64,000 bases of DNA, from the NCBI RefSeq assembly GCF_008579165.1, contig NZ_BKCN01000004.1; one strand, 5' to 3'. Position 1 is the first letter of the stretch. Each line of letters begins with the position of its first letter. The stretch comes from Iodidimonas nitroreducens (GTDB taxonomy: Bacteria > Pseudomonadota > Alphaproteobacteria > Sphingomonadales > Rhodothalassiaceae). Of this stretch, positions 1 through 9,529 are shown piece after piece. The notes under the pieces are model-generated. The model was given only the letters and a program-made list of their open reading frames with translations, was not told the origin of the DNA and made no database searches. A program made the position numbers and the translations under genes.

Positions 1-1506
1 ATAGCGATTTTTGGCGATTATGATGTGGATGGGGCCACATCCTCCGCTTTGCTGTGGCGGTTTTTCGCTGCTGTGGGGGCGGTGGCGCGGATCTATATCC
101 CGGATCGCCTGCGCGAGGGTTATGGCCCCAATGAAGCGGCTTTGCGGATTTTGGCGGATGAACAGACCCAAGTGGTGATCACCGTTGATTGCGGTACCTT
201 GTCGTTCGAGCCCTTGAAGGCGGCGCAGGCCATGGGCCTTCATATGATCGTTGTTGATCATCATAAGGCCGAAAGCGCCTTGCCGCCTGCGGTGGCGGTG
301 ATCAATCCCAATCGCCTTGATGAAGATGGCACTTATGGGCAGCTTGCCGCTGTGGGGGTGAGCTTTCTTCTGGTAGTGGCGATCAATCGTGCTTTGCGCG
401 CGGCGGGCTGGTATGGGGCGAGCCGGCCTGAACCGGATCTGATGCAATGGCTGGATCTGGTGGCTTTGGGCACGGTGTGTGATGTGGTGCCGCTCACCGG
501 GGTGAACAGGGCCTTTGTGGCGCAGGGATTGAAGGTGCTGGCCCGGCGGCATAATATCGGACTGGCGGCGCTTGCTGATGTGGCGCGCATGGATCAGATG
601 CCGGGGGTTTATCATCTGGGCTTTTTGCTGGGCCCACGGGTGAATGCCGGTGGCCGGGTGGGTGAAGCTGATCTGGGGGCGCGGTTGCTGACCACTGATG
701 ATCCTGAAAAAGCAAGGCACATGGCCGAGCAGCTTGATTTCTATAATACCGAACGCCAGGCGCTGGAAGCCGCCGTTGCCGATGAAGCCCTGGCGCAGGT
801 GCTGAAGGAAAACGCGGGCGGCGATCCTCATCCGCTGGTTTTTGCAGCGGGTGAGGGCTGGCATCCCGGGGTGATCGGGATTGTTGCCTCGCGGCTCACC
901 GAACGCTTTGGCCGCCCCGCTTTCGTGATCGCCATCGATGATAAGGGCGAGGCGAAAGGCTCGGTGCGATCGATTCCCCATGTGGATATTGGTGCGGCGG
1001 TGATTGAAGCGGTGCGGCTGGGCCATCTCGAAAAGGGCGGCGGCCATGCCATGGCGGCGGGTTTCAGCGCATCGGCGCAAAAGCTTCCGGCATTTCGTGA
1101 TTTTCTTGAGCAATGGCTTTTGGCGCGGGTGGAAAAGGCCCGGGCGGGCCGCCTGCATGAGGTGGATTGTGTGCTCAGCCTGAAAGGGGCCAGCCTTGAA
1201 TTGGTTACGGCTCTTGAACGCCTTGGCCCTTTTGGTATGGGCAATCCGGCGCCGCGTTTTGTTTTGCCCGATCTTGATCTGGTGCGCTGCGATGAAGTGG
1301 GCCGTGGCCATGTGCGCTGCATTTTCGGGAGCCGTGGGGGCGGGCGATTGAAGGCGATTGCCTTTCGCGCGGCCGATCAGGATTTGGGGGCGGCCCTTCT
1401 TGGGGGCGTGGGCAAGCGCTTTCATCTGGCAGGCAGGCTCAAGATCGATGAATGGGGCATGACGCCAAAAATCGAAATGACCATCGATGATGCCGCCCTC
1501 GTTTAA
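1..1506 (+). CDS. recJ: Single-stranded-DNA-specific exonuclease RecJ (5' end missing)
   Basis: RecJ degrades single-stranded DNA 5' to 3' and works with RecQ/RecFOR in recombination and mismatch repair. The reading frame is open from base 1, so the N-terminus lies outside the window. Visible DHH-superfamily motifs are GDYDVDGAT at the start, TVDCG, and VVDHHKAE near residue 80. The DHHA1 domain follows, with the KGGGHAMAAGF motif in the middle, and then an OB-like C-terminal domain (LGPFGMGNPAPRF). The frame runs cleanly to a stop 32 bases before the IS element, so recJ itself is not interrupted. Assignment is from motif recognition and is very secure. Confidence 0.96.
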   Translation: MAIFGDYDVDGATSSALLWRFFAAVGAVARIYIPDRLREGYGPNEAALRILADEQTQVVITVDCGTLSFEPLKAAQAMGLHMIVVDHHKAESALPPAVAVINPNRLDEDGTYGQLAAVGVSFLLVVAINRALRAAGWYGASRPEPDLMQWLDLVALGTVCDVVPLTGVNRAFVAQGLKVLARRHNIGLAALADVARMDQMPGVYHLGFLLGPRVNAGGRVGEADLGARLLTTDDPEKARHMAEQLDFYNTERQALEAAVADEALAQVLKENAGGDPHPLVFAAGEGWHPGVIGIVASRLTERFGRPAFVIAIDDKGEAKGSVRSIPHVDIGAAVIEAVRLGHLEKGGGHAMAAGFSASAQKLPAFRDFLEQWLLARVEKARAGRLHEVDCVLSLKGASLELVTALERLGPFGMGNPAPRFVLPDLDLVRCDEVGRGHVRCIFGSRGGGRLKAIAFRAADQDLGAALLGGVGKRFHLAGRLKIDEWGMTPKIEMTIDDAALV

Positions 1507-1530
1507 GGAGGGCGATCAGGCTGCATCTTT

Positions 1531-1538
1531 GGATATGC
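1531..1538. repeat. Target-site duplication, left copy
   Basis: The 8-bp sequence GGATATGC directly precedes the left end of the IS element and is repeated at 2915-2922 directly after its right end. The match extends to a ninth base (G). Eight- or nine-base duplications are usual for IS256-family insertions, which fixes the element boundaries. Confidence 0.85.
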
Positions 1539-1564
1539 GGGAGTGTCATGACCTTTGTGTATCT
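1539..1564. repeat. IS left terminal inverted repeat
   Basis: The left end of the element pairs with 2889-2914. The shared blocks are GAGTGTC and TTTGTGTA, separated by a variable six-base stretch. About 19 of 26 positions match. Confidence 0.75.
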
Positions 1565-1593
1565 GGTCTGGCCCATGGGGGTTTCAGATACGG

Positions 1594-2848
1594 TCACGCG
1601 TTGAAGCGTTCATCGAACATTATGGCGAACTGATTGCGGGCGGCAAACCATTTCTGGACAGTCCTGCCGCCTTTCTCGAAGTTTCGGATCGCCAGATAGA
1701 TCAGCTTGGTCGCAGCCTCCTCGGTTGGGAAGGATCCCCGGGTTTTGATCGATTTACGGATGACGCGGTTCAGGCTCTCGATGGCATTGGTCGTGTAGAT
1801 GATCTTGCGAATGGCCGGATCGAAGGCAAAGAACGGGATCACCTCCTGCCAGGCCCGCCGCCAGGCCGGGGCGATGGAGGCATATTTTCCGGCCCATTTT
1901 TCCTCAAACGCGTTCAGTTCGGCAGCAGCCTGATCGGCCGTTGGGGCGCTGTAAATCAGGCGCAGATCGGCGGCCACGGCCTTGCGGTCCTTCCAGGCGC
2001 AGACGTTCAGAGAATGGCGCACCAGATGCACGATACAGGTCTGAACCGTGGCCTCCGGGAAGGCGGTGGTGATGGCGTCAGGAAAGCCCTTGAGCCCGTC
2101 CACGACCGCGATCAGGATGTCCTGAACCCCGCGGTTCTTCAGTTCCGTCATCACGGATAACCAGAATTTGGCACCCTCGCTCTCAGCAACCCATAGGCCA
2201 AGCACCTCGCGCACCCCGTCACGGGTGACGCCTAAGGCCACGTAAACCGCCTTGTTTTTCACCATCCGGCTGTCGGCATCACGGATTTTGACCCGCAGAG
2301 CGTCAAAAATGATGATGGGATACATCCGCTCCAGCGCCCGGCTTTGCCAGTCACGCACCTCGTCCAGCACGGCATCGGTCACGCGGCTGATCAGGTCTGG
2401 CGAGACCTGTAAGCCATAGACATCCTCAAGGTGGGCACGGATGTCGCGCACTGTCAGTCCGGCGGCATAAAGGCCAACGATCTTGTCGTCGATCCCGTCG
2501 ATCCGGGTCTGGCCCTTCTTCACCAGTTCGGGCGTGAAACTACCGTCCCGGTCTCGCAGCACGGCGATCGGCAGTTCACCGTCTTGGCCCTTTAATCTCT
2601 TGGCGGATGAACCATTGCGCCGGTTGGGTTGATCGGGCGGCGCGTCCTTGCCCTCCTCATAGCCCAGATGCGCCGTCAACTCGGCCCCCAGCATCATCCT
2701 TCGGGCTTACGCGGCCGCACTGCGGCCACGGGTCCCTTCGGATCATCAGCTTGATCTTGAGCTCTTTCATCAGCCCGGCATCGCCAAGCAGATCCTCAGG
2801 CCGCTCGCAGCCCTTCAGCAATTCGTCCAGTAGTTCTTTCGAAATCGT
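1594..2848 (-). pseudogene. IS256-family transposase, frame broken near the N-terminus
   Basis: The protein matches rhizobial-type IS256 transposases. The N-terminal part starts MITISKELLDELLKG at about 2848 and runs to KELKIKLM. The rest resumes in another frame at MLGAELTAHLGYEEG and continues to the normal end, AIMFDERFNA. Between them (about 2695-2743) sits extra sequence around a GCGGCCGC palindrome. I estimate it replaces about two codons with 49 bases, a net gain of 43 nt, which shifts the frame. The DDE catalytic region is otherwise preserved, with FDALRVKIRD, VVDGLKGFP and TTNAIESLNRVIRK all visible. Without readthrough or frameshifting the product would be inactive. The insertion is too large to be a homopolymer error. 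Confidence 0.8.
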
Positions 2849-2888
2849 TATCATCCTTGCTTCTTTCAGGAAACATGGACCAAATCCC

Positions 2889-2914
2889 ACTTACACAAAA
2901 CACCGGACACTCTC
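2889..2914. repeat. IS right terminal inverted repeat
   Basis: Reverse complement of the left end, imperfect. It lies immediately upstream of the transposase reading frame and immediately before the right target duplication. Confidence 0.75.
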
Positions 2915-2922
2915 GGATATGC
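2915..2922. repeat. Target-site duplication, right copy
   Basis: GGATATGC, identical to 1531-1538. Confidence 0.85.
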
Positions 2923-3035
2923 GCGCAAAATCCGCGTATTTTTGCACGCGGGATCAAATATTTTTCGGATTTTGGCGAAGGGTGCTTGACGGATCATGCC
3001 TGCATTGTCTAAACACCGCTCCACGCAAGCCGCAC

Positions 3036-3111
3036 GGCCCCTTCGTCTAGCGGTCTAGGACGTCGCCCTTTCACGGCGAAAACACGGGTTCGAGTCCCGT
3101 AGGGGTCACCA
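3036..3111 (+). tRNA. tRNA-Glu (anticodon TTC)
   Basis: Cloverleaf of 76 nt with encoded CCA. The acceptor arm GGCCCCT pairs with AGGGGTC (one G-T pair). The anticodon arm is TCGCC-CTTTCAC-GGCGA with anticodon TTC. The T arm contains GGTTCGAGTCC. The discriminator base reads as A, whereas G is usual for this tRNA. Confidence 0.95.
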
Positions 3112-3187
3112 TTTCCTGACATCATGAAATTATATTGAAATGCGCTTGGCTTGGCCAATAGCGGCAGGCTCTAGAGCATATCAGACG

Positions 3188-5991
3188 CTATGCCCGAACA
3201 TCATCATTCATCACTTTTTTCGACAGCCGAAGGCGGATCTGCTTTTCGGTTTCGATGATCGCAAACAGGGCCACGCCAACGCCGACAATCAGCATACCAT
3301 CCTTCAATGAGATGGGCTTTGTGGCAAAAACGGTTTGCATGAACGGCAGATAGGTGAGAGCGAACTGCGCGACAGTAATAACGATGACCACTGTCCACAC
3401 CATTCTGGTTCCGCGCACCGCCTTCCATGTCAGCGATGTTCCATAGATATTCCGGATGAAGAACAGGTGGAATATTTCCATCACCACCAGCGTATTGAGG
3501 GCGATGGTGCGGGCGAGTTCCAGTGTGTAGCCTGATTAATGGCATAGTGATACATGCCGAACACGCCGCAAAGGAACAGGATCGAGACCAGAATGATATG
3601 CCAGATCAATCCGCCGGTCAGCAGCGGTTGATCACGCGGGCGCGGCGGACGGCGCATGGTGCTTTCTTCTGTGGGCTCAAAGGCAAGCGCCATGCCTAGG
3701 GTTACAGTGGTGATCAGATTGACCCATAAAATCTGGACCGGGGTTATCGGCAGCGTCATCCCCGCCAATAAAGCGACGATGATGGTCATCGCTTCGCCCG
3801 CACTGGTTGGGAGCGTCCAGCTGATGACCTTTTTGATATTGTCGTAAACAGTGCGGCCTTCGCGCACGGCGGCGGCGATGGAAACGAAATTATCATCCGC
3901 CAGCACCAGATCCGCTGCTTCCTTGGCCGCTTCACTGCCTTTCATCCCCATGGCGATGCCCGCATCCGCGCGTTTCAGGGCGGGTGCATCATTCACGCCA
4001 TCTCCGGTCATTGCCACGGTCAAGCCATGGGATTGCAGCGCCATCACCAATCGCAGCTTATGTTCCGGGCTGGTCCGGGCGAAAATGTCGCAATCCAGAA
4101 CGGCCTGATGCAGCGTGGCATCATCCATGTTGTCGAGATTGCGTCCGCTCAAAACCTGTTCGGGGTTTTTCAGGCCAATTTGTTTGGCAATCGCGGCGGC
4201 CGTTTGTGCATGGTCGCCGGTGATCATTTTCACCCGGATGCCGGCTTGATGGCAGTCTTCGACGGCGGCTATCGCCTCAGCACGCGGCGGGTCGATCATG
4301 CCCGTCATGCCCAAAAGCGTGAGCGTGCCTTCAACATCTTTATGCTCAAGCGCTTTATGGTCGGCTTCCACCGGCCTGATGGCAAAGGCAAGCACCCGTT
4401 GGCCGAGCGCCGCGATGGAACAGGCTTTCTCATGCCAGTCATGGATCGCCAGCGCTTCCGTTTCGCCATCCATGCCGCGCTGATCCCGGCACATGGCCAG
4501 AATTTTTTCCGGTGCGCCTTTGACGAAAATGAAGGCTCGGCCTTCATGGTCATGATTAAGGGTCGCCATGAAGCGGTGCTTGGCATCGAAGGGGATGATG
4601 TCGGCGCGTGTCCACAGGGCCTGTGTCTTGCCAACATCCTGCTCCATCTTTCCGGCGAAGGCGAGAAGCGCCCCTTCCATCGGGTCGCCTTCCACCATCC
4701 ATAGGCCGCCTTGCTGGCGCAGGACCGCATCATTGCACAGGGCCGCCGCACGGCCGAGTTCTGAAAGCAGGTCATGATCGGATGGCTCCACCTGCGCGTC
4801 GAGAAGCTTGAGTGCCCCCATGGGCGCATAGCCTTCACCTTCCAAAGTGAAGAGATGCCGAACGGTCAGGATAGAGGCCACCATCATTTCATTGCGGGTG
4901 AGGGTGCCGGTTTTATCGGTGCAGATAACGGAAACCGACCCCAAAGTTTCAATCGCTGGCAAATGCCGGACAATGGCATTGCGGCGCGCCATGGCCTGAA
5001 CGCCGATGGCCAGCGTGATGGTCAGCACGGCGGGCAATCCTTCGGGAATCGCGGCAACTGAGAGCCCGACCACCGCCATGAACGTCTCCGTGAACTCATG
5101 GCGGCTGACAAAATAGCCATAAACCAACAGGAGCGCGGCAATCAGCAGGATGAAGATGGTCAGCCATCTGGCAAAAACAGCCATCTGCGCCACAAGGGGT
5201 GTGGTCAGCGTTTCAACCTTTGAAAGCAGTCCGCTGATGCGCCCGATCTCGGTTTGGCTGCCGGTGCCAACGACCACGCCTTTTCCCTGCCCGGTCGTGA
5301 CCAGGGTACCGGAAAATGCCATGCATGATCGGTCTCCCAAGGCAGCATTTTCAGCTACTGGCTCTATATGTTTCTCAACGGGTACGGATTCCCCGGTCAG
5401 GATAGCTTCCTGCACCGCCATGCCATGCGCGGCCAAAAGGCGCAGATCGGCGGGCACTTTGTCTCCGGCTTCAAGCAAGACAATATCACCGGGAACGAGG
5501 TGATCGCCTTTGATGCTGTGGCGTTCCCCATCGCGGAGCACAGTGGCGTGGGGGGCGAGCATATGGCGAATGGCATCCATCGCCTTTTCCGCCTTGCCTT
5601 CCTGAATGAAGCCGATCAGGGCATTGGCAAGGACCACGGCCAGAATGACGCCTGTATCGATCCAATGGCCGAGCGCTGCTGTCAGCACTGCAGAGCCAAG
5701 GAGCACATAGATCAGAAGATGGTGAAATTGCTTGAGAAAGCGCAGGAAGTCGCTTTGTCGGGGGCCTTCCGGCAGCCGGTTCGGGCCGAATTTTGCCAGC
5801 CGATTTGTCGCCTCGGCTTCAGAAAGGCCGCCCGCCTGCGTCTCTAGGCGGTCGAGCGACTCCTTGGTTGTTAAGATGTGCCATGATGCTGGCGCTGATC
5901 CGCATTTGGCATAGTCATCGATCCCCCATGCAATCAAGATGCCATCACCGGCGAGTAGCAGATTGTGGATATTGTGCCAAAAAAGCCTCAT
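3188..5991 (-). CDS. P2A-type cation-transporting ATPase (one frameshift near the C-terminus)
   Basis: A P-type ATPase of the Ca2+/Mg2+ class that moves cations across the inner membrane using ATP. Seen in order: cation-ATPase N-domain (SEAEATNRLAKFGPN), actuator motif LTGESVPV, helix-4 motif AAIPEGLPA, phosphorylation site DKTGTLTRNE (Asp near residue 359), MTGDGVNDAPALK hinge, and a C-terminal membrane domain. The frame breaks at about 3531. Adding one G to the gene-strand CAGGCTAC restores NQGYTLELARTIALN and continues into the normal C-terminus ending at 3188. An ATG at 6120 would lie inside a GC hairpin and add an unlikely 43-residue leader, so ATG 5991 is preferred. The PEGL motif and lack of metal-binding N-domains argue against a copper or cadmium pump; the exact ion is not shown. 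Confidence 0.9.
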
Positions 5992-6093
5992 TATGAAGAG
6001 GCCAGCATGCACTATAAAATCAGTGATGGCATAGGGAAATGAGCAGAATGGATGATGCGCTGCGCGACGCGATGATGGCTGTCTTTCCCTCAC

Positions 6094-6118
6094 GACCCCG
6101 GGGATGGCCCCGGGGGTC
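6094..6118. other. GC-rich hairpin between ATPase and ccdA-like genes
   Basis: GACCCCGGGG and CCCCGGGGGTC form a near-perfect stem around a short loop. No T-run follows on either strand, so it is not a classical terminator. It lies in the intergenic space of a minus-strand gene series and might act as an mRNA processing or attenuation element. Confidence 0.5.
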
Positions 6119-6124
6119 ATGGAT

Positions 6125-6841
6125 TTAAAATTGCGTGGTAAATTCGATGAGCCATTGCGGCATGATGTCGAGCATCGCGGATTCGATCATGCGATCAATC
6201 CCGGATAAGATCAGCACACCCACGAAAAGCAGGGCCATGCCAAATATCGGTTTGGCATAGCGCGCCAGCGCTTGAAGCCTTTGCTTGCGCCCTGCCAGCG
6301 CTTTGCGTGAGCCATAGGCGAAGGCCAAAATTGAGGTGGCGACCCCCAAGCCGAAAACCAGAAAAATGCCAAAGGCGCCGGCGAGATTTTCGCCCCGGCT
6401 GGCGGCGGCGATGGCCACGCCAAGGGTTGGGCCCACACAAGGTGCCCAAACCAGCCCCAAAAGCGCCCCAATGCTGAATTGACCGGCAAGGCCATCCCCC
6501 GATATTCGGTCAAGCATACGATTGCCGCCACTCACCAACGGGCCGGTGGCCGTGACAAAGGCCATCTGGGCGCGGGACAATAGAAAGAGCAACCCCGCCG
6601 CAACCAGAAGCACCCCCGCCCCCATGCGTAAAAGCTCCTGATCCAGCCCGATGGAAAAACCAAAAGCAAGAATCAGAAGCCCGAACGTTGAGAACGAAAA
6701 CACCAGGCCCGCAGCCAGCGCCGCCGGACCATAGCGGCTTTGGCTGAGGGATGATCCAACAAGGATCGGCAGGATCGGCAGCACACAGGGATTGAGGATC
6801 GTCACCAAGCCTGCGAGATAGGCAAGGGCAGCACTACCCAT
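6125..6841 (-). CDS. CcdA/DsbD-type thiol-disulfide electron transporter, membrane part
   Basis: An integral inner-membrane protein of the cytochrome c biogenesis (DsbD transmembrane) family. It carries reducing equivalents from cytoplasmic thioredoxin to the periplasm. The diagnostic motif NPCVLPILPILVG lies near the start, and a second conserved Cys occurs in LVWAPCVGPTLG. About six hydrophobic segments are visible. I chose the ATG at 6841 because the family begins just before the NPC motif; the longer frame from 6919 would overlap the thioredoxin gene extensively. The short 8-base overlap with that gene indicates translational coupling. Together the two genes amount to a split DsbD-like pathway. 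Confidence 0.88.
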   Translation of the reverse strand: MGSAALAYLAGLVTILNPCVLPILPILVGSSLSQSRYGPAALAAGLVFSFSTFGLLILAFGFSIGLDQELLRMGAGVLLVAAGLLFLLSRAQMAFVTATGPLVSGGNRMLDRISGDGLAGQFSIGALLGLVWAPCVGPTLGVAIAAASRGENLAGAFGIFLVFGLGVATSILAFAYGSRKALAGRKQRLQALARYAKPIFGMALLFVGVLILSGIDRMIESAMLDIMPQWLIEFTTQF

Positions 6842-7256
6842 CAGAACGATCCGAAGGGGTGATCTGGTCGACGCTCTCGAACACGAAGCTGCGCAGGCGC
6901 TCGCGGTCGGTTTCAGCAATGGAGCGGTTCACCTCGGTTGCCCCGTCGAAAATCAGGATAGTGGATTGCCGTGGCACATTATAGGTGCGCAGAAAATCCT
7001 TATGGGTGTCATAGTCGAGCTTGACAAAGACCACATTCCCCAAACGATCTTCGGTTGCAAGTTCATCAAGGATCGGCTTTTGCGCCCGACAGGTTGGGCA
7101 CCAATCGGCACTGATATCAACGAGCTGCGTGCGCCCGTCTTTCTGCGCCTGCGCAAAGGCTTCTTTGGAATAATCCACCCATTCTGCATGGGCTGCCCCG
7201 GTTCCCAGCACCAAAGCTAAGCCGATGCTGGAAAGAATCTTAATGAAAAATCGCAT
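6834..7256 (-). CDS. Periplasmic thioredoxin-family protein
   Basis: About 140 residues. An N-terminal signal peptide (MRFFIKILSSIGLALVLG...AHA) is followed by a thioredoxin fold with the active site ADWCPTCRAQKP and a cis-Pro region (NVPRQSTILIF). It probably receives electrons from the CcdA-like protein encoded by the overlapping downstream gene and reduces periplasmic substrates. The arrangement matches the C-terminal domain of DsbD encoded separately. The substrate is not known. Cytochrome c maturation or repair of oxidised periplasmic thiols are the usual roles of such pairs. Confidence 0.9.
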   Translation of the reverse strand: MRFFIKILSSIGLALVLGTGAAHAEWVDYSKEAFAQAQKDGRTQLVDISADWCPTCRAQKPILDELATEDRLGNVVFVKLDYDTHKDFLRTYNVPRQSTILIFDGATEVNRSIAETDRERLRSFVFESVDQITPSDRSDG

Positions 7257-7629
7257 TCGTCTCTCCCGTCCCTTGATTTTATTTGAAGCCGATCAAGACT
7301 ATACTCTGATCGTGCGGGAGATATGGAGGCATCGCTTGCCCGCGCAATTCACGATCCCGTTATGCGGTTGGGGATGTTCTGGCTAAACATGTGCCAGCTT
7401 GCTTTCATTTGGGTTGAGGCGCATTTGGAGTTGCAGGGATAGTTTGCAGCTTCGTTAAGATTGTGAGAATCATGGATTGATAGATGCGTTTCAATATGTT
7501 TTCGATGTTTTACTCTTAATAACTCTGATGTATTTTTTATTGCCTATGAGAGTTTTTATATAAATCAGGTCAGTGAATAAAGAAAAGACAGCATTAATCA
7601 TATAAAATTATTTCAAGTGGGAATATTGT
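7257..7629. other. AT-rich intergenic stretch, no gene seen
   Basis: No convincing ORF, RNA gene or repeat is seen here. The second half (about 7480-7630) is markedly AT-rich compared with the flanking core genes and leads into the TcmP/Gp37 pair. It may mark the edge of an acquired segment. The thioredoxin promoter must lie in the first part. Confidence 0.6.
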
Positions 7630-8418
7630 TTAGGCGAATAATGTTTCCAAGCTTGCATCGCTTTTTTGGGGGCTTTTGGGAAATTCGTCCCAAGTTAGAC
7701 CATCGAGTGTACGTCCTGTTTTCTTTTTGTTAACGCCGCCCCATTGCTTAAAATGAAAGGCGACACCAGCTGTTAGGCATTGATCGCGTATTGATCGCAC
7801 CCAAGTTGGGTTCATCGGTCTTGCGCCTGGGCCGCTTTCCCCACCCGCGATTACCCAGTCAATGTAATCAAGGTTCATATTCTCAAGCGGACCCAGCAAC
7901 GGCTCTAAACTTAGAAACTTGATCGCGGCCTCAGTCCTACGCAGATGGTCAATGCGGTAAAGATAATCAGCATTTTCGACACTGACCCCCATCCAGACAT
8001 TGTGCGGCCAATCGAGATCAAGAGCGATCTCTTCGAGACGCTCCGCGCGCTTCGTCAAAATCTGGTAGGTATGCTGTGGGGTTGCTCTCATCGTCTCGAA
8101 AACCCGTTTCACAAATTCGAGCGGCACTTTGTCGTGGAACAGGTCTGACATTGAGTTCACGAAAATCATGCGGCCAGTGCGCCATGTTGCGGGCAACTTG
8201 AGGCTATCCTCGTCAACCCGCACAACTCCGTTCCACTTCGGCCGTCCGCCAGACATCCGCGTGGTGCCCCCGTATTTCGGTTGCCCCATGGCTTCGAGCC
8301 GCCGCGCCATTCGCATGGCGTAGCAATTTGTGCAGCCTGGCGAGATCACGTTACAGCCCACGACTGGGTTCCAAGTGGCTTCTGTCCATTCGATTGATGA
8401 ATTGGTGGCCAAGCTCAA
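7630..8418 (-). CDS. Phage Gp37/Gp68 (DUF5131) family three-Cys protein
   Basis: A 262-residue member of the DUF5131 or 'phage Gp37/Gp68' family. The three cysteines are in GCNVISPGCTNCYAMRMA, which resembles but does not equal a radical-SAM cluster motif. Other conserved blocks are FVNSMSDLFHD, QILTKRAERL, WMGVSVEN and WVIAGGESGPGARP. Its start overlaps the end of the TcmP gene by four bases (ATGA), so the two are co-translated. These proteins recur in phages and genomic islands beside TcmP. The biochemical function is not established; nucleic-acid modification is a guess from the Cys motif. The frame is intact. Confidence 0.88.
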   Translation of the reverse strand: MSLATNSSIEWTEATWNPVVGCNVISPGCTNCYAMRMARRLEAMGQPKYGGTTRMSGGRPKWNGVVRVDEDSLKLPATWRTGRMIFVNSMSDLFHDKVPLEFVKRVFETMRATPQHTYQILTKRAERLEEIALDLDWPHNVWMGVSVENADYLYRIDHLRRTEAAIKFLSLEPLLGPLENMNLDYIDWVIAGGESGPGARPMNPTWVRSIRDQCLTAGVAFHFKQWGGVNKKKTGRTLDGLTWDEFPKSPQKSDASLETLFA

Positions 8419-9529
8419 TCCCCATCCTTAAATTTAATTTTAACATGGTCAGGATATGTGCCTTTTCGACGTCTATCCTTTGTCGAGCATGCTAACACGT
8501 TGCCAGAATCTTCCAAGGCCCTTAGAGCTTCCCTGTAATTCTTCTTGACATAAGGCTTGCTGACGCTGTGTCGCTCGTAGATTTCGGTGAGCGACAGAGT
8601 TTGCCCCGCGAAGTCTTCCAGCAACATTTGCTTCAGCATGGACATTGGCTGGGTCAGCGAAAAAAGCAGCGGCATCGACGCATCAGCGGGGGAGTAGGCG
8701 AGCGACGGGACACCTTCGTCGAGCGTCGAGCTTTCCGCCGCCATTATATCCTTCATAATTTCATAGCCTTTGAAGTGCTTTGAGACGAAAATCAGTTTGT
8801 GCGAGGTGCGTGTGCCTTCACTGTTCCGGAACGTAAACGGCAGCACGTACTGGCCGCCGAGAGACCGGATTTCGTTGGCCAGCTCTTCAAGAATGGCAGC
8901 TTCTCGCAACTCTGGCGTCAAACCGGGCAGCCTTGCCCTCAGGGCATCCGCGCGCTCTTCTCCGAACAGTGCATCCATATGCTTCTTCACACCGGGATTG
9001 TTGATCCCCGCATTGATCCGATTGTAGTTGAAGAAGAAGACGCAGTCACAACCCCAATCTTTTATGACACCCTTTACGATCCGCAACGATAGGCCTTTGT
9101 AGCCAAAGGGATCGACGAACGAGAATGATGGGACAAGCCGTGTTTCGTTGAAATAAGTGGCAGCGTCGTCATCGACTTCACCACACGTCACAACTGGCTT
9201 GTATTTCAGCTTTTCGATACCGGGCAGCTTTTCGATTTCCGTCTGAAGCGTTGAGGTTTTATCGCCATCCGCGTCATTGAAATAAGCAGTGAGCATTTGC
9301 GACATCTGCGGATGATTGATGGCCGTTTGCAGGACAAGCAGGGGTGTGGAGCTGCGCCGTCTTTATAACGGCCTGGGCCTGCATAGAGGTCCATATACGC
9401 GATCTTTCCGCCCCGCTTCGCCACCGTTGGCATGACGACCTGCGCCCAAGTGGAGAAGTACTTGTTCACGATGCGAGCTTTGACTTCGGATTGATCCGTT
9501 CGCTCTTCGAAAAATCTCTTTGTTGCCAT
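8415..9529 (-). CDS. tcmP: Three-Cys-motif partner protein TcmP (one frameshift)
   Basis: TcmP proteins are defined by always sitting next to a three-Cys-motif protein, as here. The N-terminal part (FFEERTDQSEVKARIVNKYFSTWA...YMDLYAGPGRYKDG) resembles a Rossmann-like methyltransferase entry. The frame breaks at about 9349. One added base restores TPLLVLQTAINHPQM and leads into the rest (PSFSFVDPFGYKGLS, VFFFNYNRINAGI, then a C-terminal winged-helix-like region). The DPFGYKG block fits a nucleotide-binding or methyltransferase-like core. Its role is unknown. The stop overlaps the Gp37/Gp68 start by four bases. The frameshift could be a real inactivation or an assembly error. Confidence 0.82.

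Larger units (their letters stand above)
1539..2914 (-). mobile_element. IS256-family insertion sequence, 1376 bp
   Basis: A complete element bounded by imperfect terminal inverted repeats and an 8-bp direct duplication of the target (1531-1538 and 2915-2922). The left end carries GAGTGTC...TTTGTGTA from 1541. The right end, read on the minus strand, carries GAGTGTC...TTTTGTGTA from 2912. About 19 of the first 26 positions agree. The single gene is an IS256-type transposase read on the minus strand, but its frame is broken. It inserted just downstream of recJ. The clean target duplication suggests the insertion is fairly recent, although the transposase looks inactive. Confidence 0.9.

Noticed and set aside
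1555..2160. Plus-strand ORF inside the IS element
   Set aside because: It is the antisense shadow of the transposase; the protein has no family features.
6094..6118. The hairpin as an intrinsic terminator, and ATG 6120 as ATPase start
   Set aside because: There is no T-run on either side, and the ATG lies inside the stem with an unlikely leader sequence.
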